DNA of 14,151 bases from Candidatus Omnitrophota bacterium (GCA_023247575.1 JAHFGE010000023.1:1-14151), one strand, 5' to 3'; shown: positions 1-7,993, numbered from the stretch's first letter. The notes: generated by a model not told the origin, from the sequence alone. Translations and numbers: made by a program.

Positions 1-63
1 ATCGGAGGTCAGATTCTGGCACAAAGATAAACTTTTAGACACTCAGCAAGTTAAAACTGACCT
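1..63. other. Possible edge of an insertion sequence (inverted repeat)
   Basis: AGGTCAG at 6-12 and CTGACCT at 57-63 form a 7-bp inverted repeat in AT-rich non-coding DNA. The text GGTCAGATTCTGGCAC resembles the GGTCAG-type repeats seen near the ends of some IS21-family elements, but no transposase is inside the window. I see no gene here. This could equally be ordinary intergenic DNA. Confidence 0.2.
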
Positions 64-72
64 GATATTACC

Positions 73-107
73 AGTGCACTTTTAATTCATAAAAAGTGCA
101 CTTTTAA
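73..107. promoter_or_regulatory. Paired GTGCAC site, candidate operator
   Basis: The 13-mer AGTGCACTTTTAA occurs twice, at 73-85 and 95-107, 22 bp apart, i.e. about two helical turns on the same DNA face. Because GTGCAC is itself a palindrome, the pair also reads as an inverted repeat (AGTGCACTTTT at 73-83, AAAAGTGCACT at 92-102). It lies 59-93 bp upstream of the predicted start point of the following gene, a usual place for a regulator site. An RNA hairpin, or part of a mobile-element end, is the alternative. Confidence 0.4.
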
Positions 108-131
108 AAACTACGTAACAGAAGATATTTC

Positions 132-165
132 TTGCTTTTTGGCCAACATAGTTTATATTTAATCT
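132..165 (+). promoter_or_regulatory. Promoter with start point at the ATG
   Basis: A -10 box TATATT at 154-159 (5/6 to consensus) has a weak -35 TTGCTT at 132-137 with a 16-bp spacer. The -10 ends only 6 nt before the ATG at 166, so the expected start point is the A of the ATG and the mRNA would be leaderless. No Shine-Dalgarno is present. The same hexamer pair TTGCTT/TATATT recurs before the Fe-S carrier gene. Confidence 0.45.
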
Positions 166-2004
166 ATGTCAAAGTCGACGGCAATTCACACATTCCATAT
201 TCCGGTCATGGGAACCGGATTTTCTATCGATACCCCTATTAAAGTAGCTAAATATGGTATTCATTCTGTAATTTCTTTGGTGGATGACACCTTGATTGAA
301 CAGATGCGCCAATTTTATTGCGGAAAATACCAGCAACCCTATACCCCCATTACCAAAAATGAGAAGGATTACCGGGCCAGACGCATCACCGCTTATCTGG
401 ATTTGCTCCAGGGAATTGTGGAAAAAGAATTTGAGAAGGTCAAGTCCTCGCCTTTTGAACCGGGGTCGGAAATTACTAAATATTTTGAAATGCTTCCGGA
501 GGATTCTGTGCTCAAAGCCGCCTATCAGCACATGATCTCCTGCAATGATCAAAAGCTTAAAATTTCTTTACAAAAAAATTTACGGGAATCCATGCAGCCC
601 GGCGATATCAATGTCAATATCATGACCAAATTAGACCGGGACAATTACGACACCAAAGACAATTTGCTGCCTCCGGAATTTTCCGATGCCCTCGCGGCGC
701 TACGCGGCTATGCCCAAAGCAGATTAAAGAGTGCCATTGTTTTTTCAGCAGGATTCAATCGCCGTCTGTATGCCTACATTGAACATTTTAAAGATTTTTA
801 TGCCGATGCAAAAGGCGAAATCAAAAAGAAAATTATTCTTAAAGTAAGCGATTTTCGTTCCACCCTCATCCAGGGTAAATTCCTGGCCAAAAAAGGCTTG
901 TGGGTCTCGGAATACCGCATTGAGTCCGGCCTGAACTGTGGCGGCCACCTCTTTGCCACGGACGGATTCTTGATGGGTCCTATCATGGAAGAATTCCGCG
1001 CCAAACGCCAGCAACTGGTAGAAGAACTGCACAAAATTTGCAATGAAGCGCTCAAACTTAAAAATAGACTGACCTTTAACCATCCCCATGAAGTTAAAAT
1101 CACTGCCCAAGGCGGCATTGGAACGTCCAAAGAAAATGAATTTCTACACCGCCAGTATCAATTGGACGGTACCGGATGGGCTACGCCCTTTTTACTGTGT
1201 CCGGAAGCCGCCAATGTTGATGCTATAACCTTGGAAAAACTCTGTAAAGCTGGTGAGAAAGACATTTATGTCAGTGATGTATCTCCTTTGGGGATCCCTT
1301 TTAGCAATTTGCGTGATTCCTTAAGCGATAGTGAAAAGGAAATGAAGGTCATGCGTGGCCGTCCTGGCAGCTCCTGCCCTAAAAGCTATCTGGTTTCCAA
1401 TACAGAATTTACCCAAAAGCCGATTTGCTCCGCCAGCCGCCAGTATCAAAAATTAAAAATCGACCAACTTAATAGCCAAAATTTAGATGAGGGTGAATAC
1501 AAAAGACGTTTTGATATGGTTGTAGCCAAGGCCTGTATTTGTCATGACTTGGGCGAAGCTGCCCTTATTAAAAATGAAATTCCTAGCAATGTTCCCCGCT
1601 TTACCGCGATTTGCCCAGGACCGAATATTGCCTATTTCTCCAGAGTGGTTACTCTCAAAGAGATGGTCGACCACATTTATGGACGGATCAATCTTTTAAA
1701 CGATACTTATCGTCCCCATATGTTTATTAAAGAGCTGCGTATGTATGTTGATTATTTAAAAAAAGATGTGCGGAAGTCTTTAGATTCGATTAACGAGCAA
1801 AAGGTGAGATATTTTAGCGAATTCAAAAACAATCTTTTGGAAGGCATCGAATACTATCGCGAACTTTTCCCGCAAATTATAGAAGAGACAGTTGAGTTTC
1901 GTACCAAAATGCTTAATGAATTGGAAGAATGCCGCACCAATTTACTGCGACTGTGTGAAGATCACGCCCACGCCTTTAACTCTCCTGCGTTAGTAGGGGC
2001 GTGA
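166..2004 (+). CDS. Conserved protein of unknown function, FMN-oxidoreductase-like motifs
   Basis: A 612-residue cytosolic protein with no signal peptide or membrane segment. I recognise the N-terminal text (HIPVMGTGFSIDTPIKVAKY, residues 11-30) as that of a widespread conserved hypothetical family, but no function is known to me. Motifs AQGGIGT (314-320) and GTGWATPFLLCPEA (335-348) recall the phosphate-binding part of TIM-barrel FMN enzymes of the nitronate monooxygenase/FabK type; this assignment is inference. Cysteine-bearing motifs are GLNCGGHLF (255-263), SSCPKSY (402-408), AKACICHDLG (454-463) and ICPGPNIAYFS (482-492); some could hold a metal or Fe-S cluster. The last 90 residues are charged, helical and coiled-coil-like. 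The start ATG follows a -10 box by 6 nt and has no Shine-Dalgarno. The 3' end overlaps thiC by 15 bp tail to tail. Confidence 0.8.
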   Translation: MSKSTAIHTFHIPVMGTGFSIDTPIKVAKYGIHSVISLVDDTLIEQMRQFYCGKYQQPYTPITKNEKDYRARRITAYLDLLQGIVEKEFEKVKSSPFEPGSEITKYFEMLPEDSVLKAAYQHMISCNDQKLKISLQKNLRESMQPGDINVNIMTKLDRDNYDTKDNLLPPEFSDALAALRGYAQSRLKSAIVFSAGFNRRLYAYIEHFKDFYADAKGEIKKKIILKVSDFRSTLIQGKFLAKKGLWVSEYRIESGLNCGGHLFATDGFLMGPIMEEFRAKRQQLVEELHKICNEALKLKNRLTFNHPHEVKITAQGGIGTSKENEFLHRQYQLDGTGWATPFLLCPEAANVDAITLEKLCKAGEKDIYVSDVSPLGIPFSNLRDSLSDSEKEMKVMRGRPGSSCPKSYLVSNTEFTQKPICSASRQYQKLKIDQLNSQNLDEGEYKRRFDMVVAKACICHDLGEAALIKNEIPSNVPRFTAICPGPNIAYFSRVVTLKEMVDHIYGRINLLNDTYRPHMFIKELRMYVDYLKKDVRKSLDSINEQKVRYFSEFKNNLLEGIEYYRELFPQIIEETVEFRTKMLNELEECRTNLLRLCEDHAHAFNSPALVGA

Positions 2005-3654
2005 ACGAAATTCTTTGGCCTTTTCGGCTAGACCTTCTTCAACATACTCACGCACATCCTGAGTGATTTTCATGGAGCAGAAATGCGGGCCGCACATAGA
2101 GCAAAAATGCGCCCCTTTGGCCCCTTCGGCGGGTAAAGTCTCGTCGTGAAACTCCTGGGCGGTTTCGGGATCCAAAGCCAAATGAAATTGATCCCTCCAG
2201 CGGAATTCAAACCTAGCTTTAGACAGCGCATCATCCCAAGCTCTGGCTGCGAGATGGCCTTTGGTCAAATCCGCGGCATGAGCGGCAATTTTGTAGGCAA
2301 TGATTCCGTCTTTGACGTCCTTTTTATTGGGTAGTCCTAAGTGTTCTTTAGGGGTCACATAGCAAAGCATTGCCGTACCAAACCAGCCGATCATGGCCGC
2401 TCCAATGGCGGAGGTAATGTGATCATAACCGGGAGCAATGTCCGTGGTTAAAGGACCCAAGGTATAAAAGGGGGCTTCATGGCAAATGCTCAATTGCTTG
2501 TCCATGTTTTCTTTAATCAAATGCATTGGCACATGCCCGGGACCCTCAATCATGGTTTGCACTTCATGTTTCCAGGTAATTTTGGTTAACTCGCCTAAGG
2601 TTTGCAGCTCGGCAAACTGAGCTTCGTCGTTGGCATCGGCAATACTGCCTGGACGCAAGCCGTCTCCTAGCGAGAAGGACACATCATACTGTTTCATGAT
2701 CTCACAGATTTCTTCAAAATGCGTATAGAGAAAACTTTCCTTATGATGGCTCAAACACCATTTGGCCATGATGGAACCGCCACGCGAGACAATACCCGTC
2801 CTACGCTTGGCTGTCAAAGGAATGTAGCGCAAAAGCACTCCAGCGTGCACGGTAAAATAATCCACGCCCTGTTCGGCCTGTTCAATCAGGGTATCGCGAT
2901 AGATTTCCCAGGTGAGCTCTTCGGCTTTGCCTTCGACCTTTTCTAAAGCCTGATAAATCGGCACCGTGCCAATAGGGACCGGTGAATTGCGCAAAATCCA
3001 TTCGCGTGTTTCATGAATGTTTTTTCCCGTCGATAAATCCATGACCGTGTCCCCGCCCCAGCGGATCGCCCAGGTCATTTTTTCCACTTCCTCGGCAATA
3101 CTGGAGGAAATCGCTGAGTTGCCAATGTTGGCGTTGATCTTGACCAGAAAATTACGGCCAATAATCATGGGCTCAATTTCCGGATGATTGATATTAGAAG
3201 GAATGATGGCACGTCCGCGGGCGACTTCATCGCGCACAAATTCCGGTGAGCAACCCTCACGGATGGCGATAAATTCCATTTCCGCAGTAATGATTCCTTT
3301 GCGGGCATAATGCATTTGGGTGACATTATGCCCTTTTTGGGCCCCAACTGTTTCCACATCCCCCCGACCTAAAATCCATGGCAGTCTTAGAGCCGCCAGA
3401 CCTTGGGTAATATTGATGGTAGCCTGCTTGTCGGTATACGGACCGGAGGTATCATAAACGCACAGCGGCTGATTGGGTTCTATCTGGCCATTAGCTGTTT
3501 TGGTGGGCGAAAGATGGATTTGACGAAAAGGCACTCGAATATCTTTATGGATTATCCCCGGCTTATAAATTTTCTCAGAGCCGGGCAGTGGTTCATATCT
3601 TAAATGATGCCAGTCAGGCAGGGTTTCTTTTTTAATGGACAAGGTTTGGGGCAT
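1990..3654 (-). CDS. thiC: Phosphomethylpyrimidine synthase ThiC
   Basis: A 554-residue enzyme that converts aminoimidazole ribotide into hydroxymethylpyrimidine phosphate, the pyrimidine half of thiamine, using SAM and a [4Fe-4S] cluster in the cytosol. Family-defining stretches are NINITQ near residue 80, GRNFLVKINANIGNS, LGDGLRPGS, MIEGPGHVPMH and TTDIAPGYDHI. The non-canonical radical-SAM cluster motif C-x2-C-x4-C is intact (Cys518, 521, 526, in CSMCGPHFC). The upstream in-frame ATG at 3690 would overlap the Fe-S carrier gene; I chose the ATG at 3654, which has TAAGGA 6 nt upstream and leaves 8 nt between the genes. Length is within the bacterial range. No TPP riboswitch (CTGAGA box) is seen upstream, so transcription probably comes from the Fe-S carrier promoter or from the longer operon. 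Confidence 0.95.
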   Translation of the reverse strand: MPQTLSIKKETLPDWHHLRYEPLPGSEKIYKPGIIHKDIRVPFRQIHLSPTKTANGQIEPNQPLCVYDTSGPYTDKQATINITQGLAALRLPWILGRGDVETVGAQKGHNVTQMHYARKGIITAEMEFIAIREGCSPEFVRDEVARGRAIIPSNINHPEIEPMIIGRNFLVKINANIGNSAISSSIAEEVEKMTWAIRWGGDTVMDLSTGKNIHETREWILRNSPVPIGTVPIYQALEKVEGKAEELTWEIYRDTLIEQAEQGVDYFTVHAGVLLRYIPLTAKRRTGIVSRGGSIMAKWCLSHHKESFLYTHFEEICEIMKQYDVSFSLGDGLRPGSIADANDEAQFAELQTLGELTKITWKHEVQTMIEGPGHVPMHLIKENMDKQLSICHEAPFYTLGPLTTDIAPGYDHITSAIGAAMIGWFGTAMLCYVTPKEHLGLPNKKDVKDGIIAYKIAAHAADLTKGHLAARAWDDALSKARFEFRWRDQFHLALDPETAQEFHDETLPAEGAKGAHFCSMCGPHFCSMKITQDVREYVEEGLAEKAKEFRSRPY

Positions 3655-3662
3655 AAAATTCC

Positions 3663-4001
3663 TTACGAAAACGACGTGCCGCAACCGCACGAGGATTTGG
3701 CATTAGGGTTTTTATATTTAAAACCGCTCTCTCGCAGAGTATCGACATAATCGATTTCCATGCCTTTAATGTAGGGCAGGCTTTCCTGGTTGACAATCAC
3801 ATGTAAGCCCTTGTATTCAAAGGCAACATCATGATCGTAAGGGGTCTTCTGAAATTTCATTTCATAGGAAAGCCCCGCACAGCCACCAGGGGTCAGGCCA
3901 AACCGTAAACAATAGCCCTCTTTACCCTCTTTGGCCATCATCGATTTGACTTTTTCGACGGCAGAATCAGTTAAAGTGACAACAGGTGTTTGCGTATTCA
4001 T
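3663..4001 (-). CDS. A-type iron-sulfur carrier (HesB/IscA/ErpA family)
   Basis: A 112-residue protein that accepts and hands over Fe-S clusters. The three ligand cysteines of the family are present in the C-x63-C-G-C pattern: Cys41 in GGCAG, Cys105 and Cys107 in the C-terminal SCGCG. The start at 4001 gives the usual family N-terminus; a longer reading from 4022 would begin inside the promoter. It lies 8 nt upstream of thiC, whose product needs a [4Fe-4S] cluster, so it may serve ThiC first; this is inference from context. Which A-type subtype it is (IscA, ErpA, SufA) cannot be told from the window, so I give no symbol. Confidence 0.92.
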   Translation of the reverse strand: MNTQTPVVTLTDSAVEKVKSMMAKEGKEGYCLRFGLTPGGCAGLSYEMKFQKTPYDHDVAFEYKGLHVIVNQESLPYIKGMEIDYVDTLRESGFKYKNPNAKSSCGCGTSFS

Positions 4002-4010
4002 ATCTAATTC

Positions 4011-4039
4011 AATATAACACAACCCGGATCGTTAAGCAA
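4011..4039 (-). promoter_or_regulatory. Promoter for the Fe-S carrier-thiC pair
   Basis: On the minus strand a -35 TTGCTT (4039-4034) and a -10 TATATT (4016-4011) are separated by 17 bp. These are the same two hexamers found before the 612-residue gene. The expected start point leaves only about 3 nt before the ATG at 4001, so the mRNA would be almost leaderless; no Shine-Dalgarno is visible. It sits in the only sizeable gap of the lower half of the gene string (4002-4055). Confidence 0.5.
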
Positions 4040-4055
4040 CGTCCCACTTTAACCT

Positions 4056-5330
4056 TTAGCGGAACAGGCCGCTGATGGCCTTGAGCCGGCTCTCCTGCTT
4101 ACTTTCCAAGGGACCAATTAAACTGACATTAAGACGTCCGGGAGCTAAAATTTTTTCAGCCGCCTTCTTAATATCCTCTTGGCTCACAGCGTTAATTTTA
4201 TTCATGACGGCGGCCACCGTCTTGTTCTGGTCACCGCTAATGAGGGCTCCTCCTAACCAAATCATATAGTCCATGGTATCTTCCAGGCTCAAAAGAAATT
4301 GTCCCAGAAAGTAATCTTTAGCGCGTTTGAGCTCATCCGAACTGACGCCTTCTCGTCGGGTTTTATGCAAAACTTTAAGAATGATGTCCAAGGCATCCTC
4401 AATCTTATGGTTGTCTACTCCGGCCCGAATCATGAGCATCCCCGTATCATGCAAACCTTTTAACGAACTGCCAATCGAATAGGCCAGCCCCCGTCGTTCG
4501 CGCACTTCACTAAAAAGGCGGCTGGACATATTACCGCCTAAAATGATACTCAATAAATTCAAGGCATAGTACAAGGGGTGATTAATTTCATAGGCTAAAA
4601 ACCCTAACGCTAAATGCATTTGTTCAATTTTTTTACTAAAAAATTTTCCGGCTGGCTGTTGCTGATCCCGACGGGCGGGAAGGAATTGATGGGCAGTATC
4701 TCCCTTTAAACCACCCAGTTTACGCATAACCATGTTGACCAAATCCTCATGCTCAATGGCCCCACCAGCGGCAATCACCGTATTGGCAGGCTCATAAAAC
4801 CGTCGATGAAAATTCTTTAAATCATCACGGCTAAAACGGGACACCGTCTCCTGAGTGCCGGCTAAACTCTTTCCCAGAGGATGGTTAGGCCACAACAACT
4901 CCTCCAAAATTTCAGTCACATAATACTGCGGCAGGTCATGGTACATCTTGATTTCTTCCAAAATAACCGTTCGTTCTTTTTCCAAATCGCTTTTGGCAAT
5001 TTTGGGGAAAAAACTGATATCCGCCAGAATATCAAACGTCTGGGCCAGATGCTGACCAGGCACCTTAGCATAATAACAGGTCTCTTCTTCACTGGTGAAC
5101 GCATTAAGATTGCCTCCCACTCCTTCAATGCGTTGTTTGATTTCATCGCAGGAGTACCGTTGGCTGCCTTTAAAAGCCATGTGTTCGATAAAGTGGGCCA
5201 CCCCTTTGTGCTGAAAACTTTCGTAGCGGCCGCCAACCCCTACCCAAATCCCTACGGCGGTGCTGTCACGGTCTTTGAGAGTTTGGGTGACAATGCGAAT
5301 TTTATTATCAAGGGTGGTTAGTCGTCTCAT
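4056..5330 (-). CDS. M16-family zinc metallopeptidase
   Basis: A 424-residue protein of the pitrilysin/mitochondrial-processing-peptidase class (bacterial YmxG/PqqL-like single-unit form). The inverted zinc motif HxxEH is intact as HFIEH at residues 46-50; the downstream Glu ligand lies in ERTVILEEIKMY (119-130). The second, inactive half-domain carries the expected LGGNMSSRLFSEVRERRGLAYS stretch, the conserved R/Y region of the family. There is no signal peptide, so it is probably cytosolic. Its ATG follows the trpA stop by 10 nt, with no Shine-Dalgarno, so translation is probably coupled. Substrate unknown; nothing in the neighbourhood identifies one. Confidence 0.9.
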   Translation of the reverse strand: MRRLTTLDNKIRIVTQTLKDRDSTAVGIWVGVGGRYESFQHKGVAHFIEHMAFKGSQRYSCDEIKQRIEGVGGNLNAFTSEEETCYYAKVPGQHLAQTFDILADISFFPKIAKSDLEKERTVILEEIKMYHDLPQYYVTEILEELLWPNHPLGKSLAGTQETVSRFSRDDLKNFHRRFYEPANTVIAAGGAIEHEDLVNMVMRKLGGLKGDTAHQFLPARRDQQQPAGKFFSKKIEQMHLALGFLAYEINHPLYYALNLLSIILGGNMSSRLFSEVRERRGLAYSIGSSLKGLHDTGMLMIRAGVDNHKIEDALDIILKVLHKTRREGVSSDELKRAKDYFLGQFLLSLEDTMDYMIWLGGALISGDQNKTVAAVMNKINAVSQEDIKKAAEKILAPGRLNVSLIGPLESKQESRLKAISGLFR

Positions 5331-5340
5331 AGGATTTAAT

Positions 5341-6132
5341 TCAGAAAGAAATTAATCGGCGGACAAAAGCGGTAACTTTAGCCACTAAATTCTTACTGTG
5401 AGCATACTTCTGGATTTCCTTGACAATGGCGCTGCCGACAATTACACCGTCGGCAAATCGGTTGATGGCCGCCACTTGCTGCGGTGTAGAAATCCCAAAG
5501 CCTACACAAATCGGCTTGTTGGTTACCCTTTTAATCCGTTTGATATCCGGAATAATCGTGGGCGGCAAGGATCGGCGTGCACCTGTGACCCCGGTTAAAG
5601 AAATATAATAAATAAATCCGCTACTGGCATCGGCAATGGGTTTAATACGTGCCAAAGCCGTCGTGGGTGCTATAAAAAATACCGTGGCAAAATCTGCCGT
5701 TCGGGCCGCCTTTCTTAAAAGGCCCGCTTCTGCCGGCGGTAAGTCTGGAATGATTACCCCATCGACGCCGCAAGCAACCGCATCTTTGACAAATTTCTCA
5801 TCAGCGTAATTAAACACAATATTATAATACGTCATCAAAGCAATAGGAATCTGTGTCCTCTCACGCAGGTGCTTGACTAAGTTTAAGACTTTCTGTAAGG
5901 ATGCTCCTTGCTTAATAGCCCATTGGGAAGAAGCCTGGATGGTAACGCCCTCAGCCATGGGGTCAGAGAAAGGCACACCCAACTCAATGATATCCACCCC
6001 TGCTTGTTCTAAGGCTAGCACCAAATTATAGGTTGCTTTCAAACTGGGGTGGCCAGCCGTTATAAAAGCAATAAAGGCCTTTTTCTTTTGCAGACGGAGA
6101 TTGTCAAATGTTTGGGAAATGCGGTTGTTCAT
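5341..6132 (-). CDS. trpA: Tryptophan synthase alpha subunit
   Basis: A 263-residue TIM-barrel subunit that cleaves indole-3-glycerol phosphate and passes indole to TrpB. The start is the ATG at 6132, giving MNNRISQTF and an ATGA overlap with the trpB stop; the longer reading from 6183 would lie over the trpB C-terminus. The catalytic Glu (E. coli Glu49) is present in DIIELGVPFSDP (Glu50 here). The second catalytic acid (E. coli Asp60) is Glu61 here, in PMAEGVTIQ instead of LADG. GVDGVIIPDLP, loop-6-like GVTGAR and the phosphate-binding GFGIS are all present. No other trp genes are in the window. Confidence 0.95.
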   Translation of the reverse strand: MNNRISQTFDNLRLQKKKAFIAFITAGHPSLKATYNLVLALEQAGVDIIELGVPFSDPMAEGVTIQASSQWAIKQGASLQKVLNLVKHLRERTQIPIALMTYYNIVFNYADEKFVKDAVACGVDGVIIPDLPPAEAGLLRKAARTADFATVFFIAPTTALARIKPIADASSGFIYYISLTGVTGARRSLPPTIIPDIKRIKRVTNKPICVGFGISTPQQVAAINRFADGVIVGSAIVKEIQKYAHSKNLVAKVTAFVRRLISF

Positions 6133-7340
6133 ATCAATTGCGAAATTTGATTCATGTCTTTGTCCCCGCGGCCGGAAAGGCACACAATCACGGTCTTTGG
6201 TGTACGGGCGAACCGTCGGTTCGCCCCTACGAGCCGCGCCAGCTTTTCTAAATACGCGATGGCATGAGCGGTTTCAAGGGCCGGAATAATGCCTTCGGTG
6301 CGGGCTAATAATTTTAATCCCCCCATAGCCTGTTGGTCATCGACGGATACATATTGAGCGCGGCCGATTAAATGGTAATAGGCATGCTCGGGGCCCACCC
6401 CAGGATAGTCCAAACCAGCCGCCACCGAGTGGGCAATCTGCACTTGTCCGTCTTTGTTCTGCAACAGCAGACTCTTACTGCCATGCAAAACTCCCACCTT
6501 TCCCTTAGCGATGGCCGCAGAATGCTCCCCACTACTAAGACCATGCCCGGCCGCTTCCACACCAATCATTTTCACTTGTCTTTCATGATAAAAGGGATGA
6601 AAAAGCCCCATAGCATTGCTGCCGCCGCCAACGCAGGCGACCAAATAATCAGGCAAACGCCCTTCTTTGGCTAGAAATTGTCGTCGAGCTTCTTGGCCGA
6701 TGACGGATTGGAAGGTACGCACCATCACCGGATAGGGGTGAAAACCAGCTACGGAACCGATAATATAAAATGTATCGCGCACATTGGTGACCCAATCGCG
6801 CACCGCTTCATTCATAGCGTCTTTAAGTGTTTTCGAACCGCTCTGCACGGGAATAACTTGTGCCCCCATAAGCTTCATGCGAAAAACATTGAGAGATTGG
6901 CGACGTATATCTTCAGAGCCCATATAGATAACGCATGGAAGTCCAAATAAAGCAGCGACGGTAGCGGTGGCCACCCCATGCTGCCCGGCACCAGTTTCCG
7001 CAATAATCCTCGTCTTGCCCAGCCGTCGGGCAATGAGAATCTGGCCTAACGTATTGTTAATTTTATGTGCGCCAGTGTGCAATAAATCTTCACGTTTCAG
7101 ATAAACCTTCAAAGTTTTCAAGTGGCTACTTAAACGCCTGGCCAAATACAAATTGGTAGGCCGTCCGGCATATTCTTTCAAGTAGAATTCAAATTCTTTT
7201 TTGAAAGTCCTGTCTTTTTTAATCTTTTGAAATTCTTTATCCAGGTCAATTAAAAGTCCCATCAGGGTCTCCGGAGCATAGCAACCACCAAAGGAACCAA
7301 AATGACCTGATTTGTCTGGGAATGATTTTTTAATTTTCAT
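6129..7340 (-). CDS. trpB: Tryptophan synthase beta subunit
   Basis: A 403-residue PLP enzyme condensing indole with serine. Visible landmarks: FGSFGGCYAPETL at the N-terminus, the PLP lysine in GAHKINN (Lys93), AETGAGQHGVA (114-124), the phosphate loop VGGGSNAMG (237-245), EGIIPALETAHA (349-360) and CLSGRGDKDM (387-396). It begins 11 nt inside the end of the DUF3108 gene and ends with an ATGA overlap with trpA. Oddity: residues about 370-380, between the last helix and the SGRGDKD strand, are encoded by a GTAG-type palindromic repeat (separate entry) and add roughly a dozen residues absent from ordinary TrpB proteins. The frame and all catalytic motifs are kept, so it is probably active. Confidence 0.95.
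   Translation of the reverse strand: MKIKKSFPDKSGHFGSFGGCYAPETLMGLLIDLDKEFQKIKKDRTFKKEFEFYLKEYAGRPTNLYLARRLSSHLKTLKVYLKREDLLHTGAHKINNTLGQILIARRLGKTRIIAETGAGQHGVATATVAALFGLPCVIYMGSEDIRRQSLNVFRMKLMGAQVIPVQSGSKTLKDAMNEAVRDWVTNVRDTFYIIGSVAGFHPYPVMVRTFQSVIGQEARRQFLAKEGRLPDYLVACVGGGSNAMGLFHPFYHERQVKMIGVEAAGHGLSSGEHSAAIAKGKVGVLHGSKSLLLQNKDGQVQIAHSVAAGLDYPGVGPEHAYYHLIGRAQYVSVDDQQAMGGLKLLARTEGIIPALETAHAIAYLEKLARLVGANRRFARTPKTVIVCLSGRGDKDMNQISQLI
6202..6230 (-). repeat. REP-type palindrome inside trpB
   Basis: On the minus strand it reads GTAG, then GGGCGAACCG, A, CGGTTCGCCC, GTAC. The arms GGGCGAACCG (6215-6206 by complement) and CGGTTCGCCC are perfectly complementary around one base, and the outer GTA/TAC also pairs. 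A 5' GTAG followed by a palindrome is the hallmark of REP elements mobilised by RAYT transposases. It is translated in frame as part of TrpB. Confidence 0.75.
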
Positions 7341-7974
7341 ATTTTGTCATGACCATAACTGTGTTAGCCATCTTTATAGCTCCACTGATGCGAAGCGGTA
7401 TTTTCTTGGCTGAAGTATCAAACCAAATCTTATAATCGGCCGGATCGCTTTCCATATAAAAAGCATCATATCCTTTCCCAGCCGCATCGACGGAATTTTG
7501 TTTGACTAACCTGATGTTGATATCTTTATTAGGCAAATGGATCGCAAGAGTGTCCCCTATTTGAAATGTCCCTTGACAACGGTAACGATAAATAAACGCA
7601 TAGATATTGTCCGGCCAGCCTGCACTGTTAATGGTCTGTTGACTTTTACCTTTAATAATCCTGATATACCCTTGGCCATACTCTTCCGTAATTTTTTCCT
7701 TTTTCCCAAAAATATTTAAATTACGCTCCACAAAAAGAGGCATAAAATCCGAGGGATTTAAAAAAATCCTTTCCTGGTCAAAAAAATTTAATGCCTGAGC
7801 CTGGAAGACAATCAAAATCAGTTTCTTTTGGCGATAAATCCGTGGTCCTGCAAAAGTAAGACTGGCACGACCAGTCTTTATCCCCAATTGCACAATCTTA
7901 TAATAAATCTTTTCTCCTGGTTTAATGAAATTTGCCAGACAAACCGTAGATAATGCCGCAAGAATAAGGGTCAT
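7330..7974 (-). CDS. DUF3108 domain protein, predicted exported
   Basis: A 214-residue protein of the DUF3108 family, usually periplasmic or outer-membrane-associated beta-rich proteins of unknown role in Gram-negative bacteria. Family features: GEKIYYKIVQLGIKTGRASL near the N-terminus, an LNFF...ERIFLNPSDFMPL segment, and the C-terminal DPADYKIWFDTSAKKIPLRI. From the ATG at 7974 the N-terminus MTLILAALSTVCLA is a signal-peptide-like hydrophobic run without an N-terminal positive charge; two arginines (IRRSIA) lie just upstream in frame. The frame stays open to ATGs at 8112 and 8109, but codons 7 to 40 of that extension are a hairpin repeat, so I reject it. The true start may be a non-ATG codon or may have been altered by the repeat. 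The 3' end overlaps trpB by 11 nt. Confidence 0.75.
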   Translation of the reverse strand: MTLILAALSTVCLANFIKPGEKIYYKIVQLGIKTGRASLTFAGPRIYRQKKLILIVFQAQALNFFDQERIFLNPSDFMPLFVERNLNIFGKKEKITEEYGQGYIRIIKGKSQQTINSAGWPDNIYAFIYRYRCQGTFQIGDTLAIHLPNKDINIRLVKQNSVDAAGKGYDAFYMESDPADYKIWFDTSAKKIPLRISGAIKMANTVMVMTKYEN

Positions 7975-7993
7975 TGCAATCGATCGTCTTATC

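Noticed and set aside
3655..4055. TPP riboswitch before thiC
   Set aside because: No CTGAGA-type thi box on the minus strand upstream of thiC or the Fe-S carrier; the space is almost wholly coding.
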